A stretch of DNA of 44,865 nucleotides from Hyphochytrium catenoides (Eukaryota > Sar > Hyphochytriomycetes > Hyphochytriales > Hyphochytriaceae): NCBI GenBank assembly GCA_900088475.1, contig FLMG01004535.1, positions 122,703-167,567 of the forward strand, in the 5' to 3' direction. A program made the position numbers and the translations under genes. Positions within the stretch are counted from its first letter, which is position 1. Every line of letters begins with the position of its first letter. A model generated the notes under the pieces. It made no database searches. It was not told where the DNA came from and saw only the letters and a list, made by a program, of their open reading frames with translations. Of the stretch, positions 32,725 to 43,924 are shown piece by piece.

Positions 32725-33525
32725 TTACATGAGTTTATCTCCCACGAAGTACGGTATAAAGGAGGAAAGGACAACAATAGGTGGTAGATCTGAGCTGTGA
32801 ATAGCGAACTGCTGGCGAAATGGTGAAGGACTCTCACAATGCCCCAGCGGAATGGGAATCAAGGTTTCACGAAGCAGGCTGAGAAGGGAGTCTGCACCAT
32901 CTTCTCTGATCAGTGAACCTCCAGCGGGCGTGAGGCGCGTGTCTTCTGGTGGAGATGGCGCTGCCCGGTTGACAGAGGAAGGAGATGACACTGACCAGAG
33001 AGCTGACAAAATTCTTGTGTGATGATCTAAAATTAGGAATTGGTGCAGACAGAGAGAAAGATAAAGAGGAGAAGAGAGGGAAAGAGACGGAGATTTCATA
33101 AAGGGAAAAGGTGTTCAAGGCGGAGAGATTGTGAGCAATGGGGAGAGAGAGAGAGAAAGAGTGAGCGAGAGAGAGAAAGGCGAGAGAGGGAGAGACGGAG
33201 AGAGTAAGGGAGGGAGAGTGAGAGGAAGAGAGAGCGAGAAAAAGAGAAAGCGAGGAGAGAGGCAGAGGAGGATGCTTGACTTGTACTCGTCTTCATCATT
33301 CATTGGGTCAATAGTCAAATTCAGCTCTATCTGCGATATCCTATTGGCTAACACTACCCAATCAGCAACCGACTGAGAAATACACATCTGTGATTGGAGG
33401 AGAAGGGCTGACCAGCGTGGACTAAGATACCAAGGCCGCTGAAGCAGCTCTGGGAGCTGCTGCTGTGAGTAGTCTGTATAAGGGGCTTTATAGGGAGGGA
33501 AATGGGGAGCATCGGAGGCAGGCAA
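32725..33525 (-). CDS. Possible two-exon minus-strand gene, unknown product
   Basis: Two stretches look coding on minus. At about 33525-33286 a frame reads ELLQRPWYLSPRWSALLLQ, then NRISQIELNLTIDPMNDEDE, before CT repeat translation begins. At about 33030-32725 another frame reads RLTPAGGSLIREDGADSLLS and continues to a TAA. Between them is CT-rich, intron-like DNA with a good acceptor (CTAATTTTAG near 33028). The phases I can derive do not join cleanly, and no ATG is firmly placed (the first stretch is open from a TGA, with ATG at an internal Met). It may be a real gene with different splice sites or a relic. No family is recognised. Confidence 0.3.
33129..33270. repeat. Imperfect GA-rich tract
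   Basis: About 140 nt of interrupted GA sequence. On minus it would serve as a CT-rich intron between the two possible exons at 32725-33525. Confidence 0.8.
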
Positions 33526-34480
33526 AGAAGTTCAAAAAGAATGCACTTTCCCGCCCGACGCATCAGTCCTGTTAATACCTTCTGCCCTCTGCCCCTCTCA
33601 TTTCTTTGAGGGGCCAGGTCGGAAGGGTGTGACGGTTGGAACCTCTTATCACTATGGTCGAAGGACGGTGCTGACTTTCTCCAATGATGGAGTTATTTAG
33701 GACGGACGAGGAGCCGGCGTGCCCGTCAGCGATAACCTCATTGGCTGCCTGCTAGCTAGCTGTCCTTCTGATGTTCTTAGCCTATGATGTCCCTTATTCA
33801 ACAGATGACCTTAGAAATGCACTCTCTCCAAGAGTGGAACCCGCCAACCAACCATAGCCAAAGGACCTTCTACCTCTGCCTGTACGCATACCCATAGACT
33901 TCATGGTCCAGAAGCAGTAAGAAGAAAGGGTAGGAGTAGGGGGATAGGACTCGTGCGCAACAAGAAAAGGATCCATACTCAGAGCAATTCCACTAGGAAT
34001 TCTTTATATAACTAGATAGAATAGAGGATGGCGAGTAGTGGTGAGTGGTGAGCGTCCCCGATCTGTTAAGAGGCAGATCTGAAGGTTATGTGGCTTACTA
34101 CAGAAGGAAGTGAAGCAGAAGAGCTGCAGCTAAAGGCAGAGAGAGGTACACTCTTTGATGCATCGTCCAATACTGGTAAAGAAATGCGAGGGAGTAGGAG
34201 CACAACAAAGGCAGGCAGAGGGAAATGAGCAGAGAATGGCACTGTCAACGAGGAGCTGTTGATCAAAAGACGCTGCGTAGTCCGCGAGCAATCTTTGACG
34301 TTGCCAAAAAGTTGAAGGCCGGATCGGACCGAGTGCCTTACTGGTGAGCCGAGCGGCCCCACCCTCAGATAACAATTTTCTATCTCTTACAAAGTTTGGC
34401 ATCACAGGCCGCGACACTCCTATCGCTGAGCCTATCCTAGACGACAACTGCTGGGAAGGATTCTATCTTCTGTATCAGAA
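33526..34480. other. Upstream region of the SAC1-like permease gene
   Basis: Short ORFs only. Nothing recognised; it presumably holds the permease promoter. Confidence 0.5.
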
Positions 34481-36652
34481 ATGGCCACTCCTACAGCCTC
34501 TTACCGAGGCCTGGAAGATGACTTTGAACAAAATGGGAAGCAGAAGAGTTATGGTGGAGTAGATGATGCTGCTCAGCGTAATTATTGGAATGGTGGTGCA
34601 GAAGAAGGCCGCCCAAGTAAACATCTATGGTGGAGAACTGCAGTCGAAGGGCTGGAGGTGCAGAGCTTTATCCACAAAGTTTCTGCTCCGAGCTACTGGA
34701 CGGAATTCTTGCGCAGGCGCTGGGCGGGTCTGGCTACTGTTGCTATCCTTAGTCTTGCTCTCCTTTTCTTAGGCATATTTGCGTTTCCTCCGCTGGGATG
34801 GAAAGGGTGGGTTACCTTCGCCATCGTGGTGATCACTCTTGGACTCTTGGTCGAGTCGGCTTTGCCAACGGAAGTTGTGCTCTTGCTCGCTGGTACAGCT
34901 TTCATGGCATTTTTCATCATTCCAGTGAACAAGGCCTTAGCTGGCTTCTCAAATGAGGGCATCGCCACTGTCACCGTCCTCTTTGTCGTGGCAGAAGGGA
35001 TACAGCGTACCAACGTTCTTAACATCGTCTTCAGGTTCTTGCTAGGTCGTCCATCCACTCTGCGCGTTGCACTTCTGCGTATGGTAGTCCCTTGCGCGTT
35101 GATTTCCACATTCTTGAACAACACGCCCATTGTAGCGATGATGATCCCCGTCATCGTAAGATGGGCAGAGTACTCAAACTTTTCTCCGCAGCAGCTGTTG
35201 ATACCAATGTCCTTGGCTGTCTCTTTGGGCGGTACAAACTCTTTGATCGGCACTTCGACAAATCTTGTGCTTCAGGGTCTGGCGGAGACGAACAAGCTGA
35301 AGGACCTCGATGGCAAACCCGTGTCAATCTCCATTTTCGACATCTCCAAAGCAGGGATCATCTACTGCGCGGTGGGTCTGGCTTACCTACTGCTCTGCAC
35401 GCCTTGGCTGCTTCGCGGAGAGAAAAAGAGTGCGGAGAAGGTAGATCTCGAAAAAGCGCTAGCAGTCGCTGGCAAACAGCGATTGAAACTCTACTCTATT
35501 ATCCTTCGAGTTAGAAGGAGCTTCCCTAGCCTTGGGCGGGACTTGAGGGAAGCGGGCTTCTATAATAACGCTCAACATCTTGAGGTTCAGCAGCTAACAC
35601 GAGCTGACACTGACCAACCGCTCATCCAACCGCCGGCAGAGACAAAGGTCCAAAAAGGAGACGTGGTCATCGTCCGCGGTCCTCTGGATGCCATAATAGC
35701 TCTGTACAGACTGGACGGTCTCTCTGTAGCTACTCGAAGCAGCGAAGCCTTGGAAGTGAAGCGACACCGCCGCTCATTGTATGAAGTTGTGATCGGCCCC
35801 TCTTTCCTCGATCAGAACTCGACGTTTGGCGGCTCTGCCTGGGAGGCCTTCTACGATGGAGCTCTTGTCGGTGTGCAGACGGACGCTCGTGAGTTGGACC
35901 CTCTCCTTATTCATCAAGTACCCCTTACGACTGGCCAGACGGTTCTGGTGGAAGGGAAGGACGACTTCATTAGAAATTATCGCCATGTCAACGACTTTTC
36001 TCTAATCTACCAACTGTACGACTCAGAAGCATACAGGACCGATCTCTTCCACATGCTGTTTGCCTCTGGAGTAACGCTAGCTGCAATAATCCTCGCAGCC
36101 CTGGAACTCGTATCTCTTTTTATCACTGCCTCTGTCGCGTCATTCCTGCTTATCGCGACAGGATGCATAACACTCCGGCAGGCGGCCCTCTCTATTGACC
36201 TACCAGTGGTCATAACCGTGGCGTCAACGTTTGCTCTTGCAGCTGCCATAGACGTAACAGGGGATGCTGCAGCACTGGCAGATCAACTGATTGCTCTCTT
36301 TGAGCCCTGGGGAACAATTGGTCTTCTCTTTGGAATCTACTTAAGCACCGCCATCCTGACACAGCTCATCACGAATAATGGTGCAGCGGCGTTGATGTAC
36401 CCCATCGCTCTCTCCACCAAGACCGGAGTGGCCATTAAGGAGAACTTGAACCCCTACGCTGTGATCTTTATACTCATGCTCTCCGCATCAGCTTCCTTCT
36501 CGACACCATTTGGTTATCAGTGCAATATGATGGTCCACCGGCCAGGACAATACACTTTTATGGACTGGGTACGGTATAGCTTAGGGTTACAGATTATCCT
36601 GGCGGTCCTGGCACCATTCCTCTGTGACTGGTTCTGGCCATCTCCAAGATAA
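34481..36652 (+). CDS. SAC1/SLC13-like anion (probably sulfate) permease with two TrkA_C domains (723 aa, intronless)
   Basis: A single exon from an ATG in a good context (cagaaATGG). After an 80-residue polar N-terminus come about five hydrophobic segments (81-260) with ESALPTEVVLLLAG, the hairpin FLNNTPIVAMMIP (NNTP at 213-216) and GGTNSLIGTSTN (250-261). A hydrophilic middle (about 315-510) holds two RCK_C/TrkA_C-like folds, each ending in a KGDVVIVRG or GQTVLVEG strand. The second membrane half (about 520-723) has the matching hairpin ITNNGAAALMYP (632-635 NNGA). This layout is that of the SAC1/SLT group (Chlamydomonas sulfate transporters) and bacterial SLC13-type carriers, usually Na+-coupled. 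The substrate could also be arsenite, citrate or another anion. Position of the paired NN motifs agrees with the inverted-repeat fold. Like the MFS gene at 3.5-5.3 kb it lacks introns, and the possibility of transfer should be kept in mind. Confidence 0.87.
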   Translation: MATPTASYRGLEDDFEQNGKQKSYGGVDDAAQRNYWNGGAEEGRPSKHLWWRTAVEGLEVQSFIHKVSAPSYWTEFLRRRWAGLATVAILSLALLFLGIFAFPPLGWKGWVTFAIVVITLGLLVESALPTEVVLLLAGTAFMAFFIIPVNKALAGFSNEGIATVTVLFVVAEGIQRTNVLNIVFRFLLGRPSTLRVALLRMVVPCALISTFLNNTPIVAMMIPVIVRWAEYSNFSPQQLLIPMSLAVSLGGTNSLIGTSTNLVLQGLAETNKLKDLDGKPVSISIFDISKAGIIYCAVGLAYLLLCTPWLLRGEKKSAEKVDLEKALAVAGKQRLKLYSIILRVRRSFPSLGRDLREAGFYNNAQHLEVQQLTRADTDQPLIQPPAETKVQKGDVVIVRGPLDAIIALYRLDGLSVATRSSEALEVKRHRRSLYEVVIGPSFLDQNSTFGGSAWEAFYDGALVGVQTDARELDPLLIHQVPLTTGQTVLVEGKDDFIRNYRHVNDFSLIYQLYDSEAYRTDLFHMLFASGVTLAAIILAALELVSLFITASVASFLLIATGCITLRQAALSIDLPVVITVASTFALAAAIDVTGDAAALADQLIALFEPWGTIGLLFGIYLSTAILTQLITNNGAAALMYPIALSTKTGVAIKENLNPYAVIFILMLSASASFSTPFGYQCNMMVHRPGQYTFMDWVRYSLGLQIILAVLAPFLCDWFWPSPR

Positions 36653-36729
36653 ACCTATCGGGCAACCTCCCCGGTTCTCTTCACATATAGTTAGATCTGC
36701 CTACGCGAAGCATATTGGTTGTAGGGTGC

Positions 36730-37790
36730 CTAGAACTTGCTGTCATTGTCATAAATCAATTGGCTGTACACCTGTCTCATTATCTCCTCCCTTTGGGTGA
36801 TGGCAGACTGCCTCGAGTGCTTTGTCTTCATCATCACTGCCTCTCTTTGTCGTCTCTCAACAAATTGTTGTCCTTGCCGCTGCCCACTTTGCCGCCTCCA
36901 ACTTCATCTCCTAACGTCCTCGGGAATCTTCTTGCTGCCCGAGAGCTGCTTCTAGGGCCAGCGACATTATGAAGGCTGGCTTGGGCTTCTTCTCCTTCTC
37001 CACCGCCTAGACCTGGCTTGAACTGAACCCGTTTGGGAGAAGGCTGGTCTGACGGCGTTTTCTCCTGAAAGAGCTTATCAATGAAGACCCAGAGGAAGGA
37101 CGAGGAGAAGGTAGATCGAGGACGACAGTGTTCAAAGTAATAGAAGAAAGAATCTTATCCTTCTTTGGGGTGGTTTCACTTATAATGCAACAAGAGGGCC
37201 TACCAAGCTCCGGCTGGGGGTGTAGTCGCAGCAGCAGCTGGCGATGTAGTAGGAGCAGGAGATATTATAATCACTTAATACACAGTGACCCATCATCTGG
37301 TACGTACCTGCGAGTGCAGGGAAGGGACATGAATAGACAGGCAAACCGTGTACGACTAGAGATATAAGCTGCTGAAGGCGCCAAGGTTGATTATCAAGAA
37401 CGACATAACAAAGAAGGAATACAACGACGAAAAAAAGAGAAGAGAGGCGGAAGAAGAGAACAACAGGGAGACGAGGCGAGAGAAAGGAAAGTAACAAAGA
37501 AGGGGAGGCAGAGAGAGAGAAACAAAGAGCGAAGCCTTTATGTTTCGTCCATTATAAGGAGCGAGTACGCCCAACAGACGACCTCCCAAGAATCTCTTGG
37601 GCATCCGGAGAAACCGGTAATAGCCATATGCTGGGGAACGTCTTGCCATAATGGATGGCGATGGGAGAGGAAAAGCTGGGATGGACAATGGTGATGGTGC
37701 CGATCGTTTCTTTGCTTCCTTCGGAGCAAACGAGGTGAGATAGTCCATTATTATCATCCGACGAGGTGGAACGGATGCATGATGCTGCAA
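36730..37790 (-). CDS. Possible minus-strand gene encoding a low-complexity basic protein
   Basis: Several minus-strand stretches look mildly coding. At about 37760-37540 a frame reads MDYLTSFAPKEAKKRSAPSP and MPKRFLGGRLLGVLAPYNG. At about 37200-37090 one reads ISETTPKKDKILSSITLN. At about 37090-36830 one reads FLWVFIDKLFQEKTPSDQPS and a Gly/Glu-rich stretch. The last ends with either DKERQ or, in another frame, a C-terminus EEIMRQVYSQLIYDND to a TAG at 36732-36730. I cannot fix a consistent set of splice sites, and composition is Ser/Pro/Lys-rich with no domain. It may be an intron-rich gene for a disordered protein, or chance. Confidence 0.25.
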
Positions 37791-39099
37791 GAGACGTGAG
37801 GGAAAGGACTAGTGCTCCCTCCAGTAGCTGTGCTAATGGCCAGAGGAGAACTCCCCTGGTTACAAGCTGGGGACTATCTAAGGTCCTGGGTTAGTGGGGC
37901 CTCAACGGAGGAAAAGAGAACAGGAGGAGTACGACTGGCTGAAGGCGCCGCCGTAACTTGGTTGTTGGAAAAGGTGCATTCATTGTCCGCAAAACTTTGA
38001 CTTCATCATTCTTGATTATCATCTACATGACGCGCGTTCTGCAGATCCCAGAAATTCTCTTCACAGTCTCGTCGTAGAACACCGCTGGTTTGATGTCTTC
38101 AAGCCGAGGGACTCCGGCACAGCTTTCCCTAGAGTCTGCATTATTGTCGCCAGGCGAGTACTACTTTATTACGTGTTGAGGCAACAGATTGATTGGTGGC
38201 GCTCTGATCTATACTGAGAGCACCAGAGTGAGAATAAAAAGAAACTAGTCATCGCAATACGCAGAAACGTTTCCTCGTATGTGGTGGAAAGTCTTCGAGC
38301 TTTGCCCTTTCAATAACCAAAGTCCTTGGTATGATATTTTTGTTTGACAGGGCGCTTGCACCTGTTCATCTCTGATGGCCACCCACAACTTCGTGAGCAC
38401 TCATGAGCACTACAGAGATGACACCTCTGTCACTGCTGCAGGTCCGGTCGTTGTTGGCAATTCTCTCTCTTCGTTCCTGATGGGCCACCACACAAGCGCC
38501 GCTGGGCAGTACCTAATAAGAGTGCTTTTCGCTCATCACTACTCTATGTTCCCTGGTGGTGTTTGACATCGTCGGGCGGGTCATCACCATGTGACCTCAA
38601 GCATCTACTTCACTGCCGTTGTCCAGCCATAGGATTGTTCATCATGCCATTGGAAGTAAGAGGGTGAGGGGTTTAGTTAAGTCTTCGATTCCGCAGTATG
38701 GAAGTGGCCTTTATAAGAACAGGACTTAGACTGATCGTAACGACGAGTTAATATCCCATCCTAGTAAGGACAGATTTACCTCCCTCAGAAATTAGATAAA
38801 GATGGAAAAAGGAGATAGAACTAGAGGCGACCAGCAGCAGCATCCTTCCTACGAAGTACAACTGGATCCCGTCATTGGACCTGCCAGGCCACAGCACTAG
38901 TTCAGATGAAGGTAATCTTTATATTATAGCATTGCGAGTGGCTTCCTGTCCTATCTATCCGACGTAGCGCTTGGTCCTAGAGCTAATAAAGTCACATCCC
39001 GCCGTGCTTCAGCATATAGTGTCTCGTTTTGGATTCTTCTAGCTTACTACTACAGTGGCAGAGAGGGTATGCACTTATATATATGTAACAACGTTCCCT
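37791..39099. other. Subtelomeric DNA, no supported gene
   Basis: Only ORFs of about 60 codons. None has recognisable features. Confidence 0.45.
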
Positions 39100-40150
39100 T
39101 CAGAAATAGTCTTCACTGGGCTGCTAGAAAGAAGACTGCCAAGAACAGAGCTCTCGTCATCGACGGCACTTTTGCTGGCTGGCTGGTACCAACTCTGTTG
39201 GAACCTAGACTGGCTACTGGCCTGGCCCCTCGGCTGACACGTATTTCGGTGATCTTTACCGTCGGCAATTAATTACGCTGACATGTAAGACTGCCACCCC
39301 AGCCAACGCTTCTAGGATGAGCGCTAGGTTCTAGGCTATGGCTAAAAACCGTGAACGCAATCTTCCCTAGCACGCTGGCTCTTCTGGGTTACGGATAAGG
39401 ATGCCACCACGTAGGCTAGCACCTTCTGGGCCGTTAGGTAGCCTGATGCCTAGCATGTCAATCAGCTAGTTAGGGCCCAGGCTGGTGCCAAAATAAGCGT
39501 CTCACGGTGCCTGGTGTGGCTTATAGGCCGACACGTAAGCTACTAGAAAGTAGGTGGACACTCTAAGAAGTTCGCTCTAATCCTAAGAAGGACACTAGCA
39601 GGCACGCATCAAGGCGGGACACGTAGGATGGCACCACGGCTGACAGCTAAGGATTGTTGCATAAAGACTGGCGTCAGGGTTGGCAGTAAGATGGCAATTC
39701 TTAGAGCAGGCATCAAGATTGGCACTACTGCTGCTGGCACCAATGGCTGGCATTTTGACGAACATTTCACCACTTTCGTCGGTATCAGGGCTGGCACTAA
39801 CGCGGGTAAGTTGACTGGCCGGCTACCTGGACTGGAAACTCGGCTGACCATCAGAGGGCCCCCACCATGCTGGCAAGGGAGAGTTGTCATATAAGTAGCA
39901 AGATGGCCTTTGCTCGCACCTAACGCTGGACGCTGGCACTTATGCTAGCAAATACGCTGGTATATGGGATAGTGGTTATGCGACGCTGGCCTGTACGCTG
40001 GCATCTACGCTGGTACATCATCGGGTGATGGTTCTCTAGGGTGGTGCCTCGGCTACCAGCTAGCCTGGCACTAAGATAAGCACCTGAAGCTCGTACCAAG
40101 ACTGGTACCTAGGCTGTCACTTTCTTGAACCTGTGCGCTGGCATGGAATC
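39100..40150. repeat. Degenerate CTGGCAC-type subtelomeric repeat field
   Basis: Sequences close to (A/G)(C/A)GCTGGCA(C/T) or CTGGTAC recur every ~15-40 bases on the + strand (for example at 39724-39750, 39785-39797 and 39930-40010), mixed with AAGATGGCA and CGGCTGACA motifs. No single period is kept, so this is an old, diverged minisatellite. Its open frame at 39628-39894 is a product of the repeat and is not called as a gene. Confidence 0.6.
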
Positions 40151-40159
40151 CCCCATCTT

Positions 40160-40660
40160 CTGCCTCATTGTTCCCTACTTCTTGTTCTCCCCTGGTATTT
40201 ATCTTTTATGCTCTTTGCTTTGTCTCCCGGCTTGTCTCTTGTCTAGACTTACTATTGGCTAGGACAACCCTTCTATTCCCGCAGGCTTCCTCTTCTTCAG
40301 CTTACTCCATCTCTTCCTCCATTGTAGCTATTATCATCATTTATATAGCTTCACTACCTTCTATTCGCCTCCTTTGTTCTGCTCCCGTTCTATCTGGCTC
40401 CTCCCATCCTCCATCACTCTTCTTCTTCCTCCTCTCCTCTCTCTCCTCACACATACACCATATTCCTATACCCAACACTTCCTTTCTTCTTTCTTCACCG
40501 CTGTTCAGTTCCCCCATCCTTGCTCAAAGCATCTCCTACCTCTGCCTTGCTTCCAGCCGTCTCCTCTGCCTCTCTGTCCTTTGTGTTTCCTCCTAGACAA
40601 TCTCTTCTTTATCTTCCTACTACACTTCCTGGACTCTTAACTTTAGTAACCCTTTTCTCT
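40160..40660. other. Pyrimidine-rich + strand block
   Basis: About 500 bases with very few purine runs on +. The long frame 40168-40596 is a Ser/Leu/Phe-rich translation of this bias and is not supported as a gene. Confidence 0.55.
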
Positions 40661-41483
40661 CTCCGGTCTGCCATGGGCACAATTTTGAGTAGTAGCCTCT
40701 TCTCGGAACGCTCTGTGTGGGCCTCCTTATCTGTTGCTCCCTTCCTTCAGCTTAACCTCCAACGTGTACTTAAGTCCACCACTACTCATCTATTGCAGTG
40801 GCTTTCTCTACAGCACTACTGTTTATATCTCGTGTCCAACATATAGCTTTTTTGAGCTATGTCGTACTTTACTTCGGTCCCTCGCCACTCTTCTGAACTG
40901 GCCAAACTCTCTGTGTGTTTCACTTTTCAACTCTTCATCCTCGGTACTGATGATTCTGCTTTTGACTAGCGTGAATCTGGTACATAAGAAGTGCGTGAGA
41001 AGAATTGTCTAGAACATGAGATCCAGAGTCTAAAGAACGGAATCATCAAACGGAGTGTTCACACATATAGGGAACCTTTGCAAGCAGAAGAGCACGCAGA
41101 GACGTAAGGGAAGGAAAGAAGTAGCGAGTGGAGATAAAGGATCAGGAGATCATAGACAACGGTGGTCGACCGGCACGGCAGGAACAGCTGTTCCGGGATG
41201 AAAGGCTGATATAATGCCAACAACTGTCTCTTGATTGGTATAATATGTGTTTCGTGTTCGTAAGTACCCATCGTCCCACGCTACTCCAGAGTATTAATGT
41301 CCACGGCACGTGTCGTGTCTCTTTTTCACACGCTCTTTCCGGAGGCAAAGGATCGACATGTTGTGAACACCTACTCTTCCTACTCTTCCTAGAAAACCGC
41401 TTCCTTTACATTGTACCCCCGTCCGTATACTTGTAAGTCTCTTCTTACATGCCAAGCCTCACGACTGCCTTCTCCTGTTCTAG

Positions 41484-41870
41484 CGTAAGAGATTGGCCTC
41501 TAAGGGAAAAGCGGAAGTGGAAAGAATTGTGAGGTGGATCTCATCTGAGTCGCAGTCTGATGGCCTTGTTGCGTTTCGACAGCAAGAGCTAAGAGATTTC
41601 CTACTTAGCTTGTTAGGGCAATCCCATCGCAGGCAAGCAAGGTGGATGACGAGAAAAGAAACAGAGGAAGAACGAGCGCCGACAGAGTTCCGGCACAATC
41701 ACGAAGAGAAGATTCGGGACGGCGGAAGGAAAATTTCCTCGCCAGAGAGAGGGAACAACAAAGGGAAAGTAATTGAAATCGGATCTACCACTTCATTCCT
41801 TTCCGTTGGCTTGGCACCAACTCATACCTTCTCTCTCGCTCTCCCGTGTTGGGCGAAATCTCAAGCGTAA
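41484..41870 (+). CDS. Possible coding exon, unknown product
   Basis: The frame begins right after a good acceptor (CTCCTGTTCTAG, preceded by a GTAAGT donor at 41433) and reads a helical, charged peptide (ASKGKAEVERIVRWISSES, LRDFLLSLLGQSHRRQARW). It then becomes low-complexity before the stop. A further open stretch at about 42012-42138 (QRKRAKELQGEQKKRDKRHS to a TAA) could be a 3' exon. The upstream exon would be within 41245-41432, but the frame there is ambiguous. Evidence is weak: one intron-like interval and helical composition. Confidence 0.25.
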   Translation, partial: RKRLASKGKAEVERIVRWISSESQSDGLVAFRQQELRDFLLSLLGQSHRRQARWMTRKETEEERAPTEFRHNHEEKIRDGGRKISSPERGNNKGKVIEIGSTTSFLSVGLAPTHTFSLALPCWAKSQA

Positions 41871-42199
41871 CTTAATGATACCAATGGGAGGAAAAACTGA
41901 GAGCTGGCGAGAAAAAGAGAGGGGGTGACCGAGGAGAAGCAGAAGTAGTGAAGTAGATGAAGGACTCAGAGCGAGAGGCAAATGAATAGAGAAAACTAGA
42001 ACGAGATAAGTATGGAATGGAAGACAGCCAACGGAAAAGAGCCAAAGAGCTACAAGGAGAACAGAAGAAGAGGGACAAGAGACACTCAGAAGCTCTTAGG
42101 GTTAGGCATTTCTCCTCTCTCCGCAACAGCCTTAAATAAAAAAACGTCTTCTCCTTATTCCATGTTTTGATGAGACACTTCTTGAGTCTTTTGAACGAT

Positions 42200-43260
42200 A
42201 CCACTCAGGAGACACATAGGTTTCCGCTCTTTCTCTTTCTCTCTGTTTATATTCTTCTCGCTCCGTCATGTGCTCCATGATGTGTTTCTCTCCGTTTCCG
42301 ACAAGGTTCAAAAGAACAGTAGAATGCGAGTGAGAAAATTGATAATGGAGGCTCGTTTGCTATCTTTCGTCCCTCTCTCCCTCACTGACACTCTCTCTGT
42401 TCGCCCTTTTCTTCTCCCTTCTATGCTCTTTCTTTGCGATACAGCGACACCCCATTTGTTCCTGTTCCCTTCTCCCATCTTCTTGGTCCCATTTCCTTGA
42501 CTCTTGGCACCGGGGAGGACCCAACAGAAAAGTGAAGAGAGAGGAAGAATGCAAGAGGAGATGAAGACTAAGAGTTGCAGGGGTAGACGAAGGCACTGAA
42601 GAGAGAAAGGTCTCTCATCCTTCCTCCATTACCCCGTTAAAGGCAGGGAGCATCTCCTTGCCTCGACTCCCCCTTCTGCACCCCTACTACTACTTCTACT
42701 TTTGGTATGCATGGATAGAATAGAGGTAATAGAGGAATTGCGGAGAGAGCACTGGGAGATGGAAAACAAGAGAGAGAGAGAGAGAATATGCGGAGAGGAA
42801 GAGACAGAAAAAGTGAGAACGGGAAAGACATATCAAGGGACATAGACTAGAGACAGAGAGAGACAGATAGTTAATCCAAAAAATGAGAAGTGGAGGAGGT
42901 AGCTACCTCAGGCAACATGCTTGACCTGAAAAGATAATTTGCCGAGGACGCAGCTAGCGTAAGTGTTATTCGTCTCCAAGCGGTTTGCCCTTGAATGGGT
43001 CAGAAGCTGCGAAGCAGAGTTCTCTCTTGGACTCGATGTTTAAAGGGGTAAGGAGCACTGTTCTTTTCGTAGATGGATATGGAATCGGAACGGCCAGTGT
43101 CTGCATATGGATCGGAAATTAACCATGACAGCACCGAAGGTTGGTCCCCGCTATAGAAGAACAGCGGAGATGAGCTGCCCTAGATAGGTCCAGTGGGCGG
43201 GATAGATATAGAGGTAGCCAACCGAAGATAGTTATAGACGCTCTAGGGCGTAGCACAATA
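42200..43260. other. Subtelomeric DNA, no supported gene
   Basis: CT-rich (42230-42500) and GA-rich (42750-42800) patches. No gene is recognised. Confidence 0.5.
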
Positions 43261-43279
43261 GGGTTAGGGTTAGGGTTAG
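43261..43279 (+). repeat. Interstitial telomeric repeat (about 3 units of GGGTTA)
   Basis: Three perfect consecutive telomere units in the same orientation as the terminal array, about 1.45 kb from it. A two-unit trace is also at about 42099-42110. Confidence 0.95.
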
Positions 43280-43297
43280 TAGAGAAGTTCACCAGTA

Positions 43298-43528
43298 GTG
43301 CCGGACAAAAAAGTAGGAACGAAGGACGACGTACTCCGATTAAAGCGCCATAAGCCTCTAAACGAGATTATCCTTCCTGGCCTGGAAGCCTTCGTGAGCC
43401 ACTTCTGCTTCCCTGAATATTTCAAAGAGACCGAAGGCAGTAGGAGGAGGGCAGTTGGGTACTGGTTGAGCGTTAAGGAATTGGGCATACGGACGAACAT
43501 GATAGAGAACTTTTGCTACGTCAAGTAG
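43298..43528 (+). other. Possible small ORF or gene fragment between telomeric repeats
   Basis: 76 codons from an ATG, with non-repetitive, protein-like composition (LEAFVSHFCFPEYFKETEGS, YWLSVKELGIRTNMIENF). It starts 19 bases after the interstitial telomere block. No family is recognised; it may be a fragment of a subtelomeric gene or chance. Confidence 0.2.
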
Positions 43529-43600
43529 ATAAGTGTTGGGGGTATGTGGCAGAGATAGGGATCATATTAGGTCTTTCAGGGTAGGTGTAACGACGAACGT

Positions 43601-43830
43601 GTTAGTGTTTTTGGTGAACATGTGAAAGAGGTTATATTGGGGATAGGCGGTAATGACAGAAATGAGAATAGGATGTTGGAGTGATTATATCGCAGTATAC
43701 AGGTGCTTGGGAGTATAGGTGCTTGTGTTTCGGAGATAATTTCGGAGTATACAGGTGTTCGGGTCTAGACATTTAGATGTAGGATAAATGACTGTGTGAG
43801 AGTTTTTAGTGAATATGTCCAAAAGGTAAG
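43601..43830. repeat. Diverged ~190-bp duplication and short GTATACAGGTG repeats
   Basis: The segment near 43601-43640 (TTTTTGGTGAACATGTGAAA) resembles 43800-43830 (TTTTTAGTGAATATGTCCAA). Between them GAGTATACAGGTG-like words appear three times (43691, 43711, 43745). Confidence 0.6.
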
Positions 43831-43924
43831 TGATCCAAGTAGGTGGGGGGAGAGGATAAGGGCCGCAGGTGAAGGAAAGGCCAGCCGGGTAGGATAAGGG
43901 CAGGGAGTAGGGAGAGGACACTGT

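Noticed and set aside
39628-39894. 88-codon + frame in the CTGGCAC field, and its minus counterpart
   Set aside because: Both strands are open because the repeat lacks stops; this is a repeat artefact.
40168-40596. 142-codon Ser/Leu/Phe-rich + frame
   Set aside because: It follows the strong pyrimidine bias of the strand and has no signal, domain or splice support.
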